Shown: in pieces, positions 33,466 to 43,401 of the stretch
Position numbering within the stretch: the first letter of the stretch is position 1
Layout of the letters: each line of letters begins with the position of its first letter
Assembly: GCA_039030395.1 (NCBI GenBank)
Contig: JBCCEF010000018.1
Span: 38,593-102,592 of the forward strand
Origin: Acidobacteriota bacterium
GTDB lineage: Bacteria; Acidobacteriota; Thermoanaerobaculia; Multivoradales; JBCCEF01
Length of the DNA: 64,000 nucleotides
Reading direction: 5' to 3'
Made by a program: the position numbers and the translations under genes
The notes under the pieces: generated by a model
What the model was told of the DNA's origin: nothing
The model's database searches: none
What the model saw: only the letters and a program-made list of their open reading frames with translations

Positions 33466-36400
33466 GACCGACCTCCCCCTGCCGGCACCGGGGCGAACGC
33501 TCGAGTCCGTCTTCGCGCTGCCGCCCGGCGCCGCATCTCGCCGCGGTCGCGGCTCTGTTCCATGGTTTCGCCACCGGCGGACGGGGATTCGTCCGCCGGC
33601 GCGGGGTTCTCGGCCGCCTCCACCAGCCGGGCGAGGGCGTGGACCGTCGGCCCTTCGTACAGGCCGACGGCGGGCACCTCCACCCCGAAACGCTGGTTGA
33701 CGCTGCTGATCACCTGCACACCGAGGAGCGAGGTGCCGCCGAGTTCGAAAAAGTTGTCGTGAACACCCACCCGGTCCACCCCGAGCACCTCGCCCCACAC
33801 CGCCACCAACGCTTCCTCCACCGCACCGGTAGGCGCTACATAGGGATTGAGCAGATCCGGCCGGGAATGGCGCTCCACCGCCGCGCTGGGGCGGGGCGGC
33901 GACTCCACCCAGCGCTCGTAGCGCGCCGTCAGATCGCCGGCAACGGCCAGCAGCCGAGGACCGGCGATGAGATGGTCAAGGGCCGCCGAGAACAACTCCG
34001 CCGCCGCCGCGCGACCGAGACCTCCCTCAGCGCCGCCGTCACCACCGGGGGTGCCCTCACCCGCTGCCAGCCAGTGGTCCCAGGCGAGAGCCACCCAGCG
34101 CACCGAGCCCTCCTGCCGGCGGCGCTCGCAGAAGGCCTCCGCCCAGCGGTGAGACGCGGCATAGGCGCCGTAGCCAACGCCGCCCAGCTCCGCCGACAGG
34201 GAGGTGCAAACGAGACAGAAATCGAGTTTCCCGGCCGCATCGCCGAGCGCCCGCAGCCCTTCGCCGAGGGCCTTCAGGGCCGCCCGGCGCTCGGCCAGAG
34301 CGGCCTTCCAGGTAGCCGGCGACTCGGCGGCGAGGGGCCGCACCGAGGCGCGGCCGGAGGGACCGGCGGCGTGCACGATGCCGCGCAGGGAGCCCGCCGG
34401 CGCCAGCTCCCGAAGCAGACCGGCGAGAGCCGCCGGATCATTGGCGTCGAGCTGCCGGGGCACGATCTCCACGGCGTGGGCTTGCAGTTCCGCCAGGGTC
34501 TCCGCATCGGGACTTGAACGGCCGACGAGCACCAGCCGGCCGGCACCGCGGCGCGCCAGTTCCCCCGCCAGCGACCGGCCCACCGTGCCGAAGCCGCCGA
34601 GAACCAGGTAGGTACCGCCGGCGGGCAAGGTCTCCACGACCTCGTCGGCCGAGAGCAGCGCCTCGAAGGCCGGCTGCCAGCGATAGCCGGCGCGCAGCGC
34701 CACCGTCGCACCGGCGGACATCAACTCCTCACCGAGGCCGTCGACCGACAGCTCTTGGGAGTCGAGATCGATCCACCGGCAGGTGAGGCCGGGCAGTTCC
34801 TGGGGCAGCACCCGGCAGGGGCCGCCGAAGGCCGCTTGATCCGGATCCGGCCCGTCGCCGCCGGTCACCGCATGGGCGCCGGCGGTGACCAAGGTCAAGG
34901 TCGTCCCCTCCGGCGGCGAGCCGGCGGCAAGGGCACGGCAGAGGTCCATCCAGGCGTCGAAGGCGGACGTCGCCTCCGGCGCTCCGGGGACTGCCAGGAA
35001 CACCATCTGGCGCGGGCCGCCGGAAAGGACCTGGGCACCGTCGAAGGCCCCGTCCGCGGTGCGCATCAGCTCCACCTCGCCGCCGCGCTCCCGCAGCCAT
35101 CGGATCAGCTCCTCGCCGAATCCCGTGCCTGCCGTCGACACCAGCCAACGACCTTCCGGCACCTCCTTCGCCGGCAGGGCCGCGGAGCGGTGCCAGGAGG
35201 GCACGAAGAGACCTTCGCCGGCGGCCTGCCGAGGGCTCACGGCAGCGGCCTCTACCCAATGGCGCCGGCGTTGGAAGGGGTAGGTCGGCAGGGCCACGGC
35301 GCGGTGAGGGCGACCGGCCCAGTGCCCCTCCGCCTCGGTGGCGATGCCGGCCAGCCACAGGCGGCCAACGGCGGTGGCGAGGGCTTCGGCCTCCGGTTGC
35401 GGGCGCTTCGGATGGGGCATCGAAGGCACCGCCCGCGACGCCTTCACCGCCTCGCCCTGCCGCCGGGCCAGGTTACCAAGGGAATCGCCGGGGCCGACTT
35501 CCAGCAGCACCAGCGCCCCGCTTTCGGCAAGGGTGGCGAGGCCGGCGGCAAAGCGCACCGGCCGGCGCAGATGTTCCACCCAGTAGGCCGGGTCTGTCGC
35601 CTCGGCGGCGGTGATCCAGGTGCCGGTGACGTTCGACACGAAGGGCCGCGTCGGCGCCTTCAGCTCGACCCCGGCGAGCACCTGCCGGAAGGGTTCGAGC
35701 ACCGGCTCCATCATCGCCGAGTGGAAGGCGTGGGAAGTATGGAGCGGCTGGCAGCGGACGCCTTCGCCCCCGAGGTTGGCGGTAAAGGCGGCGAGCGCCT
35801 CGGCCGGTCCGGAGACAACGCAGGAATCCGGCGAGTTGACCGCCGCCAGGGACAGTTCCGCCGGCAGCGAAGGCTCGGTCTCCTCCGCCGCCTGCGATAC
35901 CGCCGCCATGGCGCCGCCGGGCAGGGCCTGGATCAGAGCGCCGCGGGCGGCCACCAGTTCGAGCCCTTCTTCGAAGGTGAAGACACCGGCCCGGCAGGCC
36001 GCCACGTACTCGCCCAGGGAGTGGCCGAGCATCGCCACCGGCTTCACCCCCCAGCTTTCCCACAGCGCCGCCAAGGCGTGTTCCAGCACAAACAAGGCCG
36101 GCTGCGTCCAGCGGGTTTCGTCGAGCCGCTCCACCTCGAGACCGTCGAGCAGCAAACCGCGCAGATCGAGATCGCAGCGCGCCGCCAGCAGCTCGAAGCC
36201 GCGCTCCATCTCGCGCCGGAGAGTGGGCTCCGACTCATACAGCTCGCGGCCCATGGCGCCGTGCTGAGTGCCCTGGCCGGGGAACAGGAAGGCGACCTTC
36301 GGCGGAGTGCCCGGGCTCTGCCCTTCGAGCACCCGCGAGGCATCCAGCGGAGTGAGGGCCGAGGCCGCGTCGGCGGCATCCCGGGCGACCACGATGCGCC

Positions 36401-39400
36401 GGTGCGGCAAGGCCCGGCGGCCGGCCTGCAGGGTGTAGGCGACATCCGCCAGGGCGATTCCGTCATGCGAGCGCAGGTGGTCGGCGAGAGCTTCACCCAG
36501 TTCGTCGAGGGCTGCAGGATCCGCCGCCGACAGGGTGAGCAGTTCGTAGGGCCGGGCCGGCAGCTCCGCCTCGGAGGGCCGCCGTTGCGGCGCCTCTTCC
36601 AGCACCGCGTGGGCGTTGGTGCCGCCGATGCCGAAGGAGCTGACGCCGGCGCGCCGGGGACCCTCGCCGGCGGCCCAGGGACGCGCCTCGCCGGGCACCT
36701 CGAAGGAGGAGAGGCGCAACGCCTCCGAAGGCTCCTCGCAGTGCAGGCTGGGCGGCAGCACGCCGTGCTCGAGCGCCAGCACCGCCTTGATGAAGCCGGT
36801 CACCCCGGCGGCGGCATCGGTGTGGCCGAGGTTCGACTTGACGGAGCCCAGGGCACAAGGGGTCTCGCGATCTCCAAGGGCTGTCCCGAACACCTGCTCC
36901 AGCGCTTCCAGCTCGATGGGGTCGCCCTTGTCGGTGCCGGTGCCGTGGGCTTCGACGTAGCCGACCGTCGCCGGATCCACCTCGCCGGCGGCCCAGGCTT
37001 CGGCGATCACCTCCGCCTGGCGCTCGACGGAGGGCGCCGTGTAGCCGATCTTGCGCGAGCCGTCGTTGTTGATCGCCGTGCCGCGCACCACCGCCCGGAT
37101 GGGATCGCCGTCGGCCAGGGCGTCCTCCAAGCGCCGCAGCACCACCACCCCGGCGCCGCTCGAGCGCACCGTGCCGGCGGCGTTCGCCGCGAAGGGCCGG
37201 CAACGGCCGTCCGGCGACAGGATCATGCCGTTCTCGTATCGGTAGCCGGCGTGGTGCGGCACCGCGATGGACACGCCGCCGGCCAGCGCCGCGTCGCACT
37301 CACCGGCCAGCAGGCTGCGGCAGGCCAGGTGGATCGCCACCAGGGAGGTCGAACAGGCGGTCTGCAGCGCCACGCTCGGGCCGGCCAAATCCAGCAGGTA
37401 GGAAAGCCGGGTGGCGAGGAAGTCCTTGTCGTTGCCGATCATCACTTGATATGCAGCGGCACCGTCCTTCCCCGCTTCGCCGATCAGTTGATGCAGCAGA
37501 TAGCCGTTCAGGCCGGCGCCGGCGAACACCCCGACGGCGCCGTCGAATCGGCTGGGGTCGAGGGCGGCGTTTTCGAGCGCCGCCACAGCGCACTCCAGAA
37601 ACACCCGCTGCTGCGGGTCGAGCAGCTCCGCCTCCCGCGGCGTGTACTGGAAGTATCCGGCGTCGAAGCGGTCGAAGTCGGCGAGGATGCCGGCGCGGCG
37701 GACGTAGGCCGGGTGGGCGGCTTGGCGGCGCGTCACCCCGGCGGCGGCCAGCTCTTCGTCGTCGAGATCGCGGATTCCCTCCCGACCTTCGACCAGCAGG
37801 CGCCATAAGGCCGCCGGGTCGTCGGCCCCCGGGAATCGGCCACCGAGGCCGACCACCGCCACCGCTCCGGATCCGCCCGCCCCCGACCCCCCGAGACGGC
37901 GTCGTCGGGAGGCCCGCCGGCGGCCCCGCTCGGCGACCGCCGCGCCGTCCTCGGCGCCGTCCCGCAGGAAGGCCGCCAAAGTCGCCACGGTGGGATAGCG
38001 GAACAGCTCCACCAGCGAGAGGGAGCGGCCGAGTTCCTCTTCCAGCCGCGCCCGCACTCGCCCGAGGAGCAGCGAGTGACCGCCGAGATCGAAGAAGTTG
38101 TCGTCCGCCCCCGCCGCTTCCAAAGCGAGGACCTCGCACCAGATGCCGGCAACGGTCTCCTCCAGGCCGGCGGAGGGAATGACGAAGCCTTCGCCGCCGC
38201 CCTCGCGCTCTGGCGACGGCAAGGCGTTGCGGTCGATCTTGCCGTTGGGGGTGAGCGGGAGGGCGTCGAGCAGCACCACCCGGGCCGGCACCATGTACTC
38301 CGGCAGGCGGGCGCGCGCGGCCGCGCGCAGGTCCGCCTCGTCCGGCAGCGCAACGCCTGCGCCGGCGTCCGCCGTGGCCCAGGCGATCAGCCGCGCCGCG
38401 CCACCGTCGCCGCGGGCGGCACACACCGCCTGCGCCACCCCCGGCACCGCCGACAGCACCGTCTCGATCTCCCCCAGTTCGATGCGGAAGCCGCGCACCT
38501 TGACCTGGTGGTCGAGGCGTCCGAGGAATTCGACGGTGCCGTCCGGCAGCCAACGTGCGAGGTCGCCGGTACGGTAGAGGCGGTTGCCGGATCCCGCAGC
38601 GCCCGCCAAGGGGTCCGGAACGAAGCGTTCGGCGGTGAGGGCCGGCCGGCCGAGGTAACCGCGGGCCAGCCCACCGCCGCCGATCAGCAGTTCGCCGGCG
38701 ACCCCCACCGGCACCGGCCGGCGGTGGCGGTCGAGCAGGACGAGGCGGGTATCGCGGATCGGGCGGCCGATCGGCGGCGGCCCGTCGTCCGCCGTCCGGC
38801 AGCGGTAGCGGGCGGACCAGATGGTGGTTTCCGTCGGCCCGTAGAGATTCCACAGGGATGCGGCCCGGGCGAGCAGGTCCTTCGCCAAATCCTGCGGCAG
38901 CGCCTCGCCGCCGCACAGGATCTTTAGGGACGAGGAGCCCGTCCAGCCGGCCTCGATCAGCATCCGCCAGGTGGCCGGGGTGGCCTGCATCACCGTCGCT
39001 CGGCAGGCGGCGAGGCGCTCTGCCAGGCGGCGGCCGTCGATCACATCGTCGCGCGGCGCGATCTCCACCCGCCCACCGACCACCAGCGGCAGATACAGCT
39101 CCAGCGCCGAGATGTCGAAGGACAGGGAGGTCACCGCCAGCCAGCGATCGTCCGCACCGAGACCCGGCGCCTCGCCCATCGCCAGCAAGAAGTTGATCAA
39201 CGCACCGTGGCTCACCACCACCCCTTTCGGGCGGCCGGTGGAACCGGAGGTAAAGATCACGTAGGCGGCGCGCTCGGCGGACGGTAGAGCCGGGAGGGGC
39301 TCTCCACCGTTCGCCGGTTGCGGTCCGTCGATGAGGAGCGGCTGGGCATCGCCGAGGGGCAGATGGTCCACCAGATCGCCCTGGCTGACCACCCAGCGCA

Positions 39401-42400
39401 GGGCGGAATCCTCGATCATCATGCGCAGCCGGTCGGCCGGGTAGGTCGGGTCGATGGGAACATAGGCGACGCCGGCCTTGAGCGCCGCCAACAGGGCCAC
39501 CAGCAGGTGCGGGCGACGCTCCAAGGCCACCCCGATCAGCTCTTCCGGCCGGGCGCCGAGGCTCAAGAAATGGCGCGCCCAGCGATCGCTTTCGGCGTCC
39601 AACTCGGCGTAGGTCAGGGTGTCGTCGCCCTGCGACACGGCGATCTCTGCGGGCCGCGCCGCCACCTGCCGCCGGAAGGGCTCGAGGATGCCGCTCGGCG
39701 TCGCCGCAGCCGGCTGTTGCTCGTTCCACTCGCGCAGCACCTGCTGCCGCTCCGGCGGCGACAACAACGAGACCTCGGCGGCCGGGCGGTTCGGCTCGGC
39801 GACAACCGCTTCGAGGAAGCGACCGAAGGCCGCCGCCCAGCGCTCGACGGTGGTGCGGTCGAACAACTCTCGGGCGAAGGCGAAGAGGCCGGTGAGGCCG
39901 CGACCGCCGGCCTCATCCGCCAGCGGCGCCAGGGAGAGAGACAGATCGAAAGGCGCCGCCAGCGGCTCGAGAGGCACCGCGTCGAGGGTGAGGGGCCCGA
40001 TGTCGAGGGCGGCCCCGTCGGCCCCCAGGAAGAAGGCGCCCAGGCCGCGGTCCATGGAAGGAGAGCCCTGGGCCAGCGACAGCCACACCTGGAAGAGCGG
40101 CGAACGGCTGGGATCTCGCTCCGTGCGCACCCGCTCCACCAGCATCGGGAAGGGCATGCCGGCGTGGTCCAGGCCGGCCCGTACCCGGCCCCGGGCGCGG
40201 GCGATCAGTTCGCCGAAGGTCGGCTCCCGCGCCTCGTCCGCAACGGGCGACAGATCCGCCCGCCAGACCAGTGGATTGACGAAGTAGCCGACCAGCGAAG
40301 CCTCCGCCGCCGTGCGGCCGGAGGACGGCGCGCCGATACAGAAGTCACGCTGGCCGGTCAACCGGCCGAGGAACGCCTGGAAGGCGGCGAGCAGTGCGAC
40401 GAAGGGCGTCGCCTTCTGCGCCCGGGCGGCACGGCCCAACGCCGCAACCGTGTCGGCGGCGACGAAGAAGCGGGTGTAGCCGGCGGTGAAGTTTTGCACC
40501 GGCGGCCGCGGGCGATCCGCCGGCAGCTCGATCTGCGCCGGCACATCGGCCAACTCCGCGGCCCAGAACCCGGCCAGGCGCTCGCCTTCCGGCGCTAGGT
40601 CCTGCCCGGCCAGCCCCTCCGCTCCCAGCAGACGATCGGATTCGCGGGCCACGAACTCGCCGTAGGCGCCGTCCGGAGCGGGCAGCTCGGCCGCTGAATC
40701 CTCCAGCAGGGTCGCCAGTTCCGAAGCGATCACCGCCATCGAGCCGAGGTCCGCCACCAGGTGATGGAAGACAAAGAGCAGCACCGGCCGGTCATCCTCA
40801 AGCGCTCCCGCGCGCTCGATCCAGCGGCAGCGAGCCAGGGGACCTTCGGCGAGGTCGAAGGGGGTGCGCACTTCCCGCCGCAGTACCTCGTCGAGCGGGT
40901 CGCCGGAGGTGTCCCGGGTGAGGTCCACAGCCATCTCCGGATCGATCGACAGGCGCGCCTCGCCGCCCTCCTCCACCACCCGGGCGGAGAGCAGCGGATG
41001 GCGCTTCACGACTCGCCTCCAGGGCTCCGCGAAGGTCTCAAAGTCCAGGCCCGAGACCACCCGCCCGCCGAAGGCGATGTGGTTCGAGTCACCGTCCGGC
41101 GTCACCCGCTCCAGGAACCACAGGGCGCGCTGGCCGATGGACAGCGGAATCTCTCGCGGCGCCGCGGAAACCGGTGCCCCTTCCGCGGTGGACGGCGCCG
41201 GTCCTGCGGAGGGCGGCTTCTCCGGCGGAGCTTTCTGCGCCTCCAGAATCCATGCCGCCAGGGAGGCGACGGTCGGCGTGTCGAACAATTCTTCGAGCGG
41301 TGGCGACACGCCGAAGGCCGCCTCGACGGCCTCTTGCACCTCCATCGCCGCCAGGGAGTCGAGGGGCAGGGGTTGCTCACGGTCGAGGCTTTCGGGCTCG
41401 ACCTTGAGGAGTTTCGCCGCCTGCTGCAGCAAGACCCCTTCGAGCATCCGGAGCTGAGCCGGATCGGCCGGCGGTTCGCTTCCGCCGCCGCCGGAAGGAT
41501 TCTCTGGATCGTCTGGTGCCTCGTCACCACCGCCGCTCATGTACACCACCGGCAGTTCATCGGCGAGCAGACGGGCGCGGCACAGACGGCGCTGCACCTT
41601 GCCGCTGGAGGTCTTGGGAACCGAGCGCGGCGCCAGCAGGACCACCCGGTGGGGATCCACCTGATGACCGGCGACGATCGCCCGGCGCACCGTTTCGACA
41701 ATCCCGGCGAGGGTTTCGCGGTCGCCCTTCTCGGCCACTTCCGGCCGCACTTCGAGGGCGATGGCGAGGCGCTCTTCATCATCCACGGTGACGCCGAAGG
41801 CCGAAGAGCAGCCCGGCCGCAGGGCCCGATGGCTGGTCTCGGCGGTCAACTCGATGTCCTGCGGGTAGTGATTGCGGCCGCGCAGGATGATCAGGTCTTT
41901 GAGGCGGCCGGTGACGAACAACCGGCCGTCCTCCACGAATCCCAGGTCGCCGGTGCGCAGGAATCGGGTCACGTCGCCGTCGGCGAGGCGGGCGCCGAAC
42001 ACCTCGCGCGTCGCGTCCTCTCGCCGCCAGTAGCCGCCGGTGACGCTCGGGCCGGTGAGCCACAGTTCGCCCACAGCGCCGGCCGGCCGTTCCTGGCCGC
42101 TCTCGGGATCGACCACCAACAGCCGCTGACCGGCCTCGACGCCGGCGGCCAGGCTGCCGCTCGAAACCAGCGGCCGGCCGTCTTGATCTCCTGCCGCCCG
42201 CCCCTCCTCGAGGGCCGCCGTATCGAAGGGCCGCACCCGAGGTTCCTCGGCGATCGGCTCCCCGGTGACGAACAAGGTCCCCTCCGCCAGGCCGTAGCAC
42301 GGCTGGAAGGCGCGGCGGTCGAAGCCGTGCGGCTCGAAGGCGGCGGCGAAGCGTTCGAGGGTGCCTGCGCGCACCGGTTCGGCGCCGTTGAAGGCCACCC

Positions 42401-43364
42401 GCCAAGAGGAAAGGTCCAGCCCCTGCCGCAGCGCCGGCGGAACCTTGTGGACGGACAAGTCGTAGGCGAAATTCGGTCCGCCGGAGGTGGTCGCCCGGAA
42501 GCGGCTGATGGCCCGCAGCCAGCGGATCGGTGCCTTGAGAAAGGCGAAGGGCGACATCAGCACGCAAGAGGCTCCGACGTAGAGCGGCTGCAGGACGTTG
42601 CCGATCAGCCCCATGTCGTGATAAAGCGGCAGCCAGCCGACGATCACCGACTCCTCGGACTGGCCGAAGGCGCGGCGGATCAGCTCCTCGTTATGCAGCA
42701 GGTTGGCGTGCGACACCATCACGCCCTTGGGCGCCGAGGTGGAGCCAGAGGTGTACTGCAGGAAGGCCAGGTCCTCGCCGGTCACCCGCGGGTCGCGCCA
42801 AGCGTCGGCGGCGCCGTCCGGCAGGGTGTCCGTGGCGATCCAGTGGATGCGATCCATCCCCGGCGCCGCCCCGGCGAGACCTTGAAAGCGCGCCGCCAAT
42901 TCAGCGGTGGTCAGGGCGACGCCGGCCTGGGCGTCCTCGGCTACCGCCAGCAAGCGCGGCAGGCTGCGGACGGAGGTCGGCGGGAAGGCCGGCACGGCGA
43001 TCACCCCGGCATAGAGGCAGCCGAAGAAGGCCGCCACGAAATCGATGCCCGGGGAGTAGAGCAGCAACGCCCGCTGGCCGCGCAGATCGCCTTGCTGGAG
43101 CGCTGCCGCGATCTCCCGGGCGCGGCGATCCAGCTCACCAAAGGTCAGGCGGCCGGCGATCCGCTCCTCACCGCCGTCCCCCGGCTGATCGTGGAGAAAG
43201 GTGTAGGCCGCTTTGCTGGCCAGACTCCCCTTCGAGCGCTGCCTCAGCAGGTGGACGAGGGTCGGCCAAGGCGGCGTGAAAGCGCCGCCACCGGACCCAT
43301 CTGAGTTTTGCCCGGCCGGACGATTCAAATCCGAGCCGGGCAAGCCGTCGAAAGCATTCGCCAT
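33462..43364 (-). CDS. FAAL-initiated hybrid NRPS-PKS, first synthetase
   Basis: The protein is about 3,300 residues and should start the product by adenylating a fatty acid and loading it on an ACP. The start at ATG 43364 was chosen because GGAGGTGA lies 8 nt upstream. A further ATG at 43451 lies inside the preceding gene. Domains in order: fatty acyl-AMP ligase (about 1-605, YTSGSTSAPKG core), ACP (Ser670 in PLDSL), C (HHLVAD at 867-872), A (P-loop near 1370), T (near 1764), KS (Cys near 2004), AT (GHSLGEY near 2449, HAFH for malonyl), KR (GGFGTVGRS near 2925, Tyr in YAASH near 3069) and T (near 3209). The C motif continues DLG rather than DG. An Arg-rich linker separates T and KS. Confidence 0.95.
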   Translation of the reverse strand: MANAFDGLPGSDLNRPAGQNSDGSGGGAFTPPWPTLVHLLRQRSKGSLASKAAYTFLHDQPGDGGEERIAGRLTFGELDRRAREIAAALQQGDLRGQRALLLYSPGIDFVAAFFGCLYAGVIAVPAFPPTSVRSLPRLLAVAEDAQAGVALTTAELAARFQGLAGAAPGMDRIHWIATDTLPDGAADAWRDPRVTGEDLAFLQYTSGSTSAPKGVMVSHANLLHNEELIRRAFGQSEESVIVGWLPLYHDMGLIGNVLQPLYVGASCVLMSPFAFLKAPIRWLRAISRFRATTSGGPNFAYDLSVHKVPPALRQGLDLSSWRVAFNGAEPVRAGTLERFAAAFEPHGFDRRAFQPCYGLAEGTLFVTGEPIAEEPRVRPFDTAALEEGRAAGDQDGRPLVSSGSLAAGVEAGQRLLVVDPESGQERPAGAVGELWLTGPSVTGGYWRREDATREVFGARLADGDVTRFLRTGDLGFVEDGRLFVTGRLKDLIILRGRNHYPQDIELTAETSHRALRPGCSSAFGVTVDDEERLAIALEVRPEVAEKGDRETLAGIVETVRRAIVAGHQVDPHRVVLLAPRSVPKTSSGKVQRRLCRARLLADELPVVYMSGGGDEAPDDPENPSGGGGSEPPADPAQLRMLEGVLLQQAAKLLKVEPESLDREQPLPLDSLAAMEVQEAVEAAFGVSPPLEELFDTPTVASLAAWILEAQKAPPEKPPSAGPAPSTAEGAPVSAAPREIPLSIGQRALWFLERVTPDGDSNHIAFGGRVVSGLDFETFAEPWRRVVKRHPLLSARVVEEGGEARLSIDPEMAVDLTRDTSGDPLDEVLRREVRTPFDLAEGPLARCRWIERAGALEDDRPVLLFVFHHLVADLGSMAVIASELATLLEDSAAELPAPDGAYGEFVARESDRLLGAEGLAGQDLAPEGERLAGFWAAELADVPAQIELPADRPRPPVQNFTAGYTRFFVAADTVAALGRAARAQKATPFVALLAAFQAFLGRLTGQRDFCIGAPSSGRTAAEASLVGYFVNPLVWRADLSPVADEAREPTFGELIARARGRVRAGLDHAGMPFPMLVERVRTERDPSRSPLFQVWLSLAQGSPSMDRGLGAFFLGADGAALDIGPLTLDAVPLEPLAAPFDLSLSLAPLADEAGGRGLTGLFAFARELFDRTTVERWAAAFGRFLEAVVAEPNRPAAEVSLLSPPERQQVLREWNEQQPAAATPSGILEPFRRQVAARPAEIAVSQGDDTLTYAELDAESDRWARHFLSLGARPEELIGVALERRPHLLVALLAALKAGVAYVPIDPTYPADRLRMMIEDSALRWVVSQGDLVDHLPLGDAQPLLIDGPQPANGGEPLPALPSAERAAYVIFTSGSTGRPKGVVVSHGALINFLLAMGEAPGLGADDRWLAVTSLSFDISALELYLPLVVGGRVEIAPRDDVIDGRRLAERLAACRATVMQATPATWRMLIEAGWTGSSSLKILCGGEALPQDLAKDLLARAASLWNLYGPTETTIWSARYRCRTADDGPPPIGRPIRDTRLVLLDRHRRPVPVGVAGELLIGGGGLARGYLGRPALTAERFVPDPLAGAAGSGNRLYRTGDLARWLPDGTVEFLGRLDHQVKVRGFRIELGEIETVLSAVPGVAQAVCAARGDGGAARLIAWATADAGAGVALPDEADLRAAARARLPEYMVPARVVLLDALPLTPNGKIDRNALPSPEREGGGEGFVIPSAGLEETVAGIWCEVLALEAAGADDNFFDLGGHSLLLGRVRARLEEELGRSLSLVELFRYPTVATLAAFLRDGAEDGAAVAERGRRRASRRRRLGGSGAGGSGAVAVVGLGGRFPGADDPAALWRLLVEGREGIRDLDDEELAAAGVTRRQAAHPAYVRRAGILADFDRFDAGYFQYTPREAELLDPQQRVFLECAVAALENAALDPSRFDGAVGVFAGAGLNGYLLHQLIGEAGKDGAAAYQVMIGNDKDFLATRLSYLLDLAGPSVALQTACSTSLVAIHLACRSLLAGECDAALAGGVSIAVPHHAGYRYENGMILSPDGRCRPFAANAAGTVRSSGAGVVVLRRLEDALADGDPIRAVVRGTAINNDGSRKIGYTAPSVERQAEVIAEAWAAGEVDPATVGYVEAHGTGTDKGDPIELEALEQVFGTALGDRETPCALGSVKSNLGHTDAAAGVTGFIKAVLALEHGVLPPSLHCEEPSEALRLSSFEVPGEARPWAAGEGPRRAGVSSFGIGGTNAHAVLEEAPQRRPSEAELPARPYELLTLSAADPAALDELGEALADHLRSHDGIALADVAYTLQAGRRALPHRRIVVARDAADAASALTPLDASRVLEGQSPGTPPKVAFLFPGQGTQHGAMGRELYESEPTLRREMERGFELLAARCDLDLRGLLLDGLEVERLDETRWTQPALFVLEHALAALWESWGVKPVAMLGHSLGEYVAACRAGVFTFEEGLELVAARGALIQALPGGAMAAVSQAAEETEPSLPAELSLAAVNSPDSCVVSGPAEALAAFTANLGGEGVRCQPLHTSHAFHSAMMEPVLEPFRQVLAGVELKAPTRPFVSNVTGTWITAAEATDPAYWVEHLRRPVRFAAGLATLAESGALVLLEVGPGDSLGNLARRQGEAVKASRAVPSMPHPKRPQPEAEALATAVGRLWLAGIATEAEGHWAGRPHRAVALPTYPFQRRRHWVEAAAVSPRQAAGEGLFVPSWHRSAALPAKEVPEGRWLVSTAGTGFGEELIRWLRERGGEVELMRTADGAFDGAQVLSGGPRQMVFLAVPGAPEATSAFDAWMDLCRALAAGSPPEGTTLTLVTAGAHAVTGGDGPDPDQAAFGGPCRVLPQELPGLTCRWIDLDSQELSVDGLGEELMSAGATVALRAGYRWQPAFEALLSADEVVETLPAGGTYLVLGGFGTVGRSLAGELARRGAGRLVLVGRSSPDAETLAELQAHAVEIVPRQLDANDPAALAGLLRELAPAGSLRGIVHAAGPSGRASVRPLAAESPATWKAALAERRAALKALGEGLRALGDAAGKLDFCLVCTSLSAELGGVGYGAYAASHRWAEAFCERRRQEGSVRWVALAWDHWLAAGEGTPGGDGGAEGGLGRAAAAELFSAALDHLIAGPRLLAVAGDLTARYERWVESPPRPSAAVERHSRPDLLNPYVAPTGAVEEALVAVWGEVLGVDRVGVHDNFFELGGTSLLGVQVISSVNQRFGVEVPAVGLYEGPTVHALARLVEAAENPAPADESPSAGGETMEQSRDRGEMRRRAAARRRTRAFAPVPAGGGRS
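33610..37870 (-). other. PKS module 2: KS-AT(malonyl)-KR-T
   Basis: The KS has TACSTSL, HGTGTDKGD and KSNLGH. The AT has GHSLGEY and HAFH, pointing to malonyl-CoA. The KR has an intact nucleotide-binding GGFGTVG and the catalytic Tyr, with His in place of the usual Asn after it (YAASH). The module should add a two-carbon unit reduced to a beta-hydroxy group. Confidence 0.85.
37960..41165 (-). other. NRPS module 1: C-A(Gly)-T
   Basis: The C domain accepts the acyl-ACP and has HHLVAD. The specificity residues of the A domain read DILQLGLIWK, the known glycine code, from SFDISALE, VMQATP, KILCGGE and NLYGPTETTIW. The carrier has GGHSL. Confidence 0.88.
41240..43364 (-). other. Loading module: FAAL-ACP
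   Basis: A fatty acyl-AMP ligase carrying the FAAL-like segment VPAFPPTSVRSLPRL is fused to an ACP with its phosphopantetheine serine at residue 670. FAALs of this type activate free fatty acids as adenylates and transfer them to the adjacent ACP, which predicts an N-terminal acyl chain on the peptide. Confidence 0.9.
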
Positions 43365-43372
43365 CGGATCCG

Positions 43373-43380
43373 TCACCTCC
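43373..43380 (-). promoter_or_regulatory. Strong Shine-Dalgarno for first synthetase
   Basis: On the minus strand GGAGGTGA ends 8 nt before ATG 43364. It is the strongest ribosome binding site I saw in the cluster, and it decides the start of the FAAL-containing synthetase. Confidence 0.85.
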
Positions 43381-43401
43381 GGTCCGAGACGCGAGAGCGC
43401 A

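Noticed and set aside
33466-33798. In-frame upstream extension of the second synthetase
   Set aside because: The extension is Arg/Pro/Gly-rich, overlaps the carrier domain of the preceding protein and lies before a natural ATGA start at 33465.
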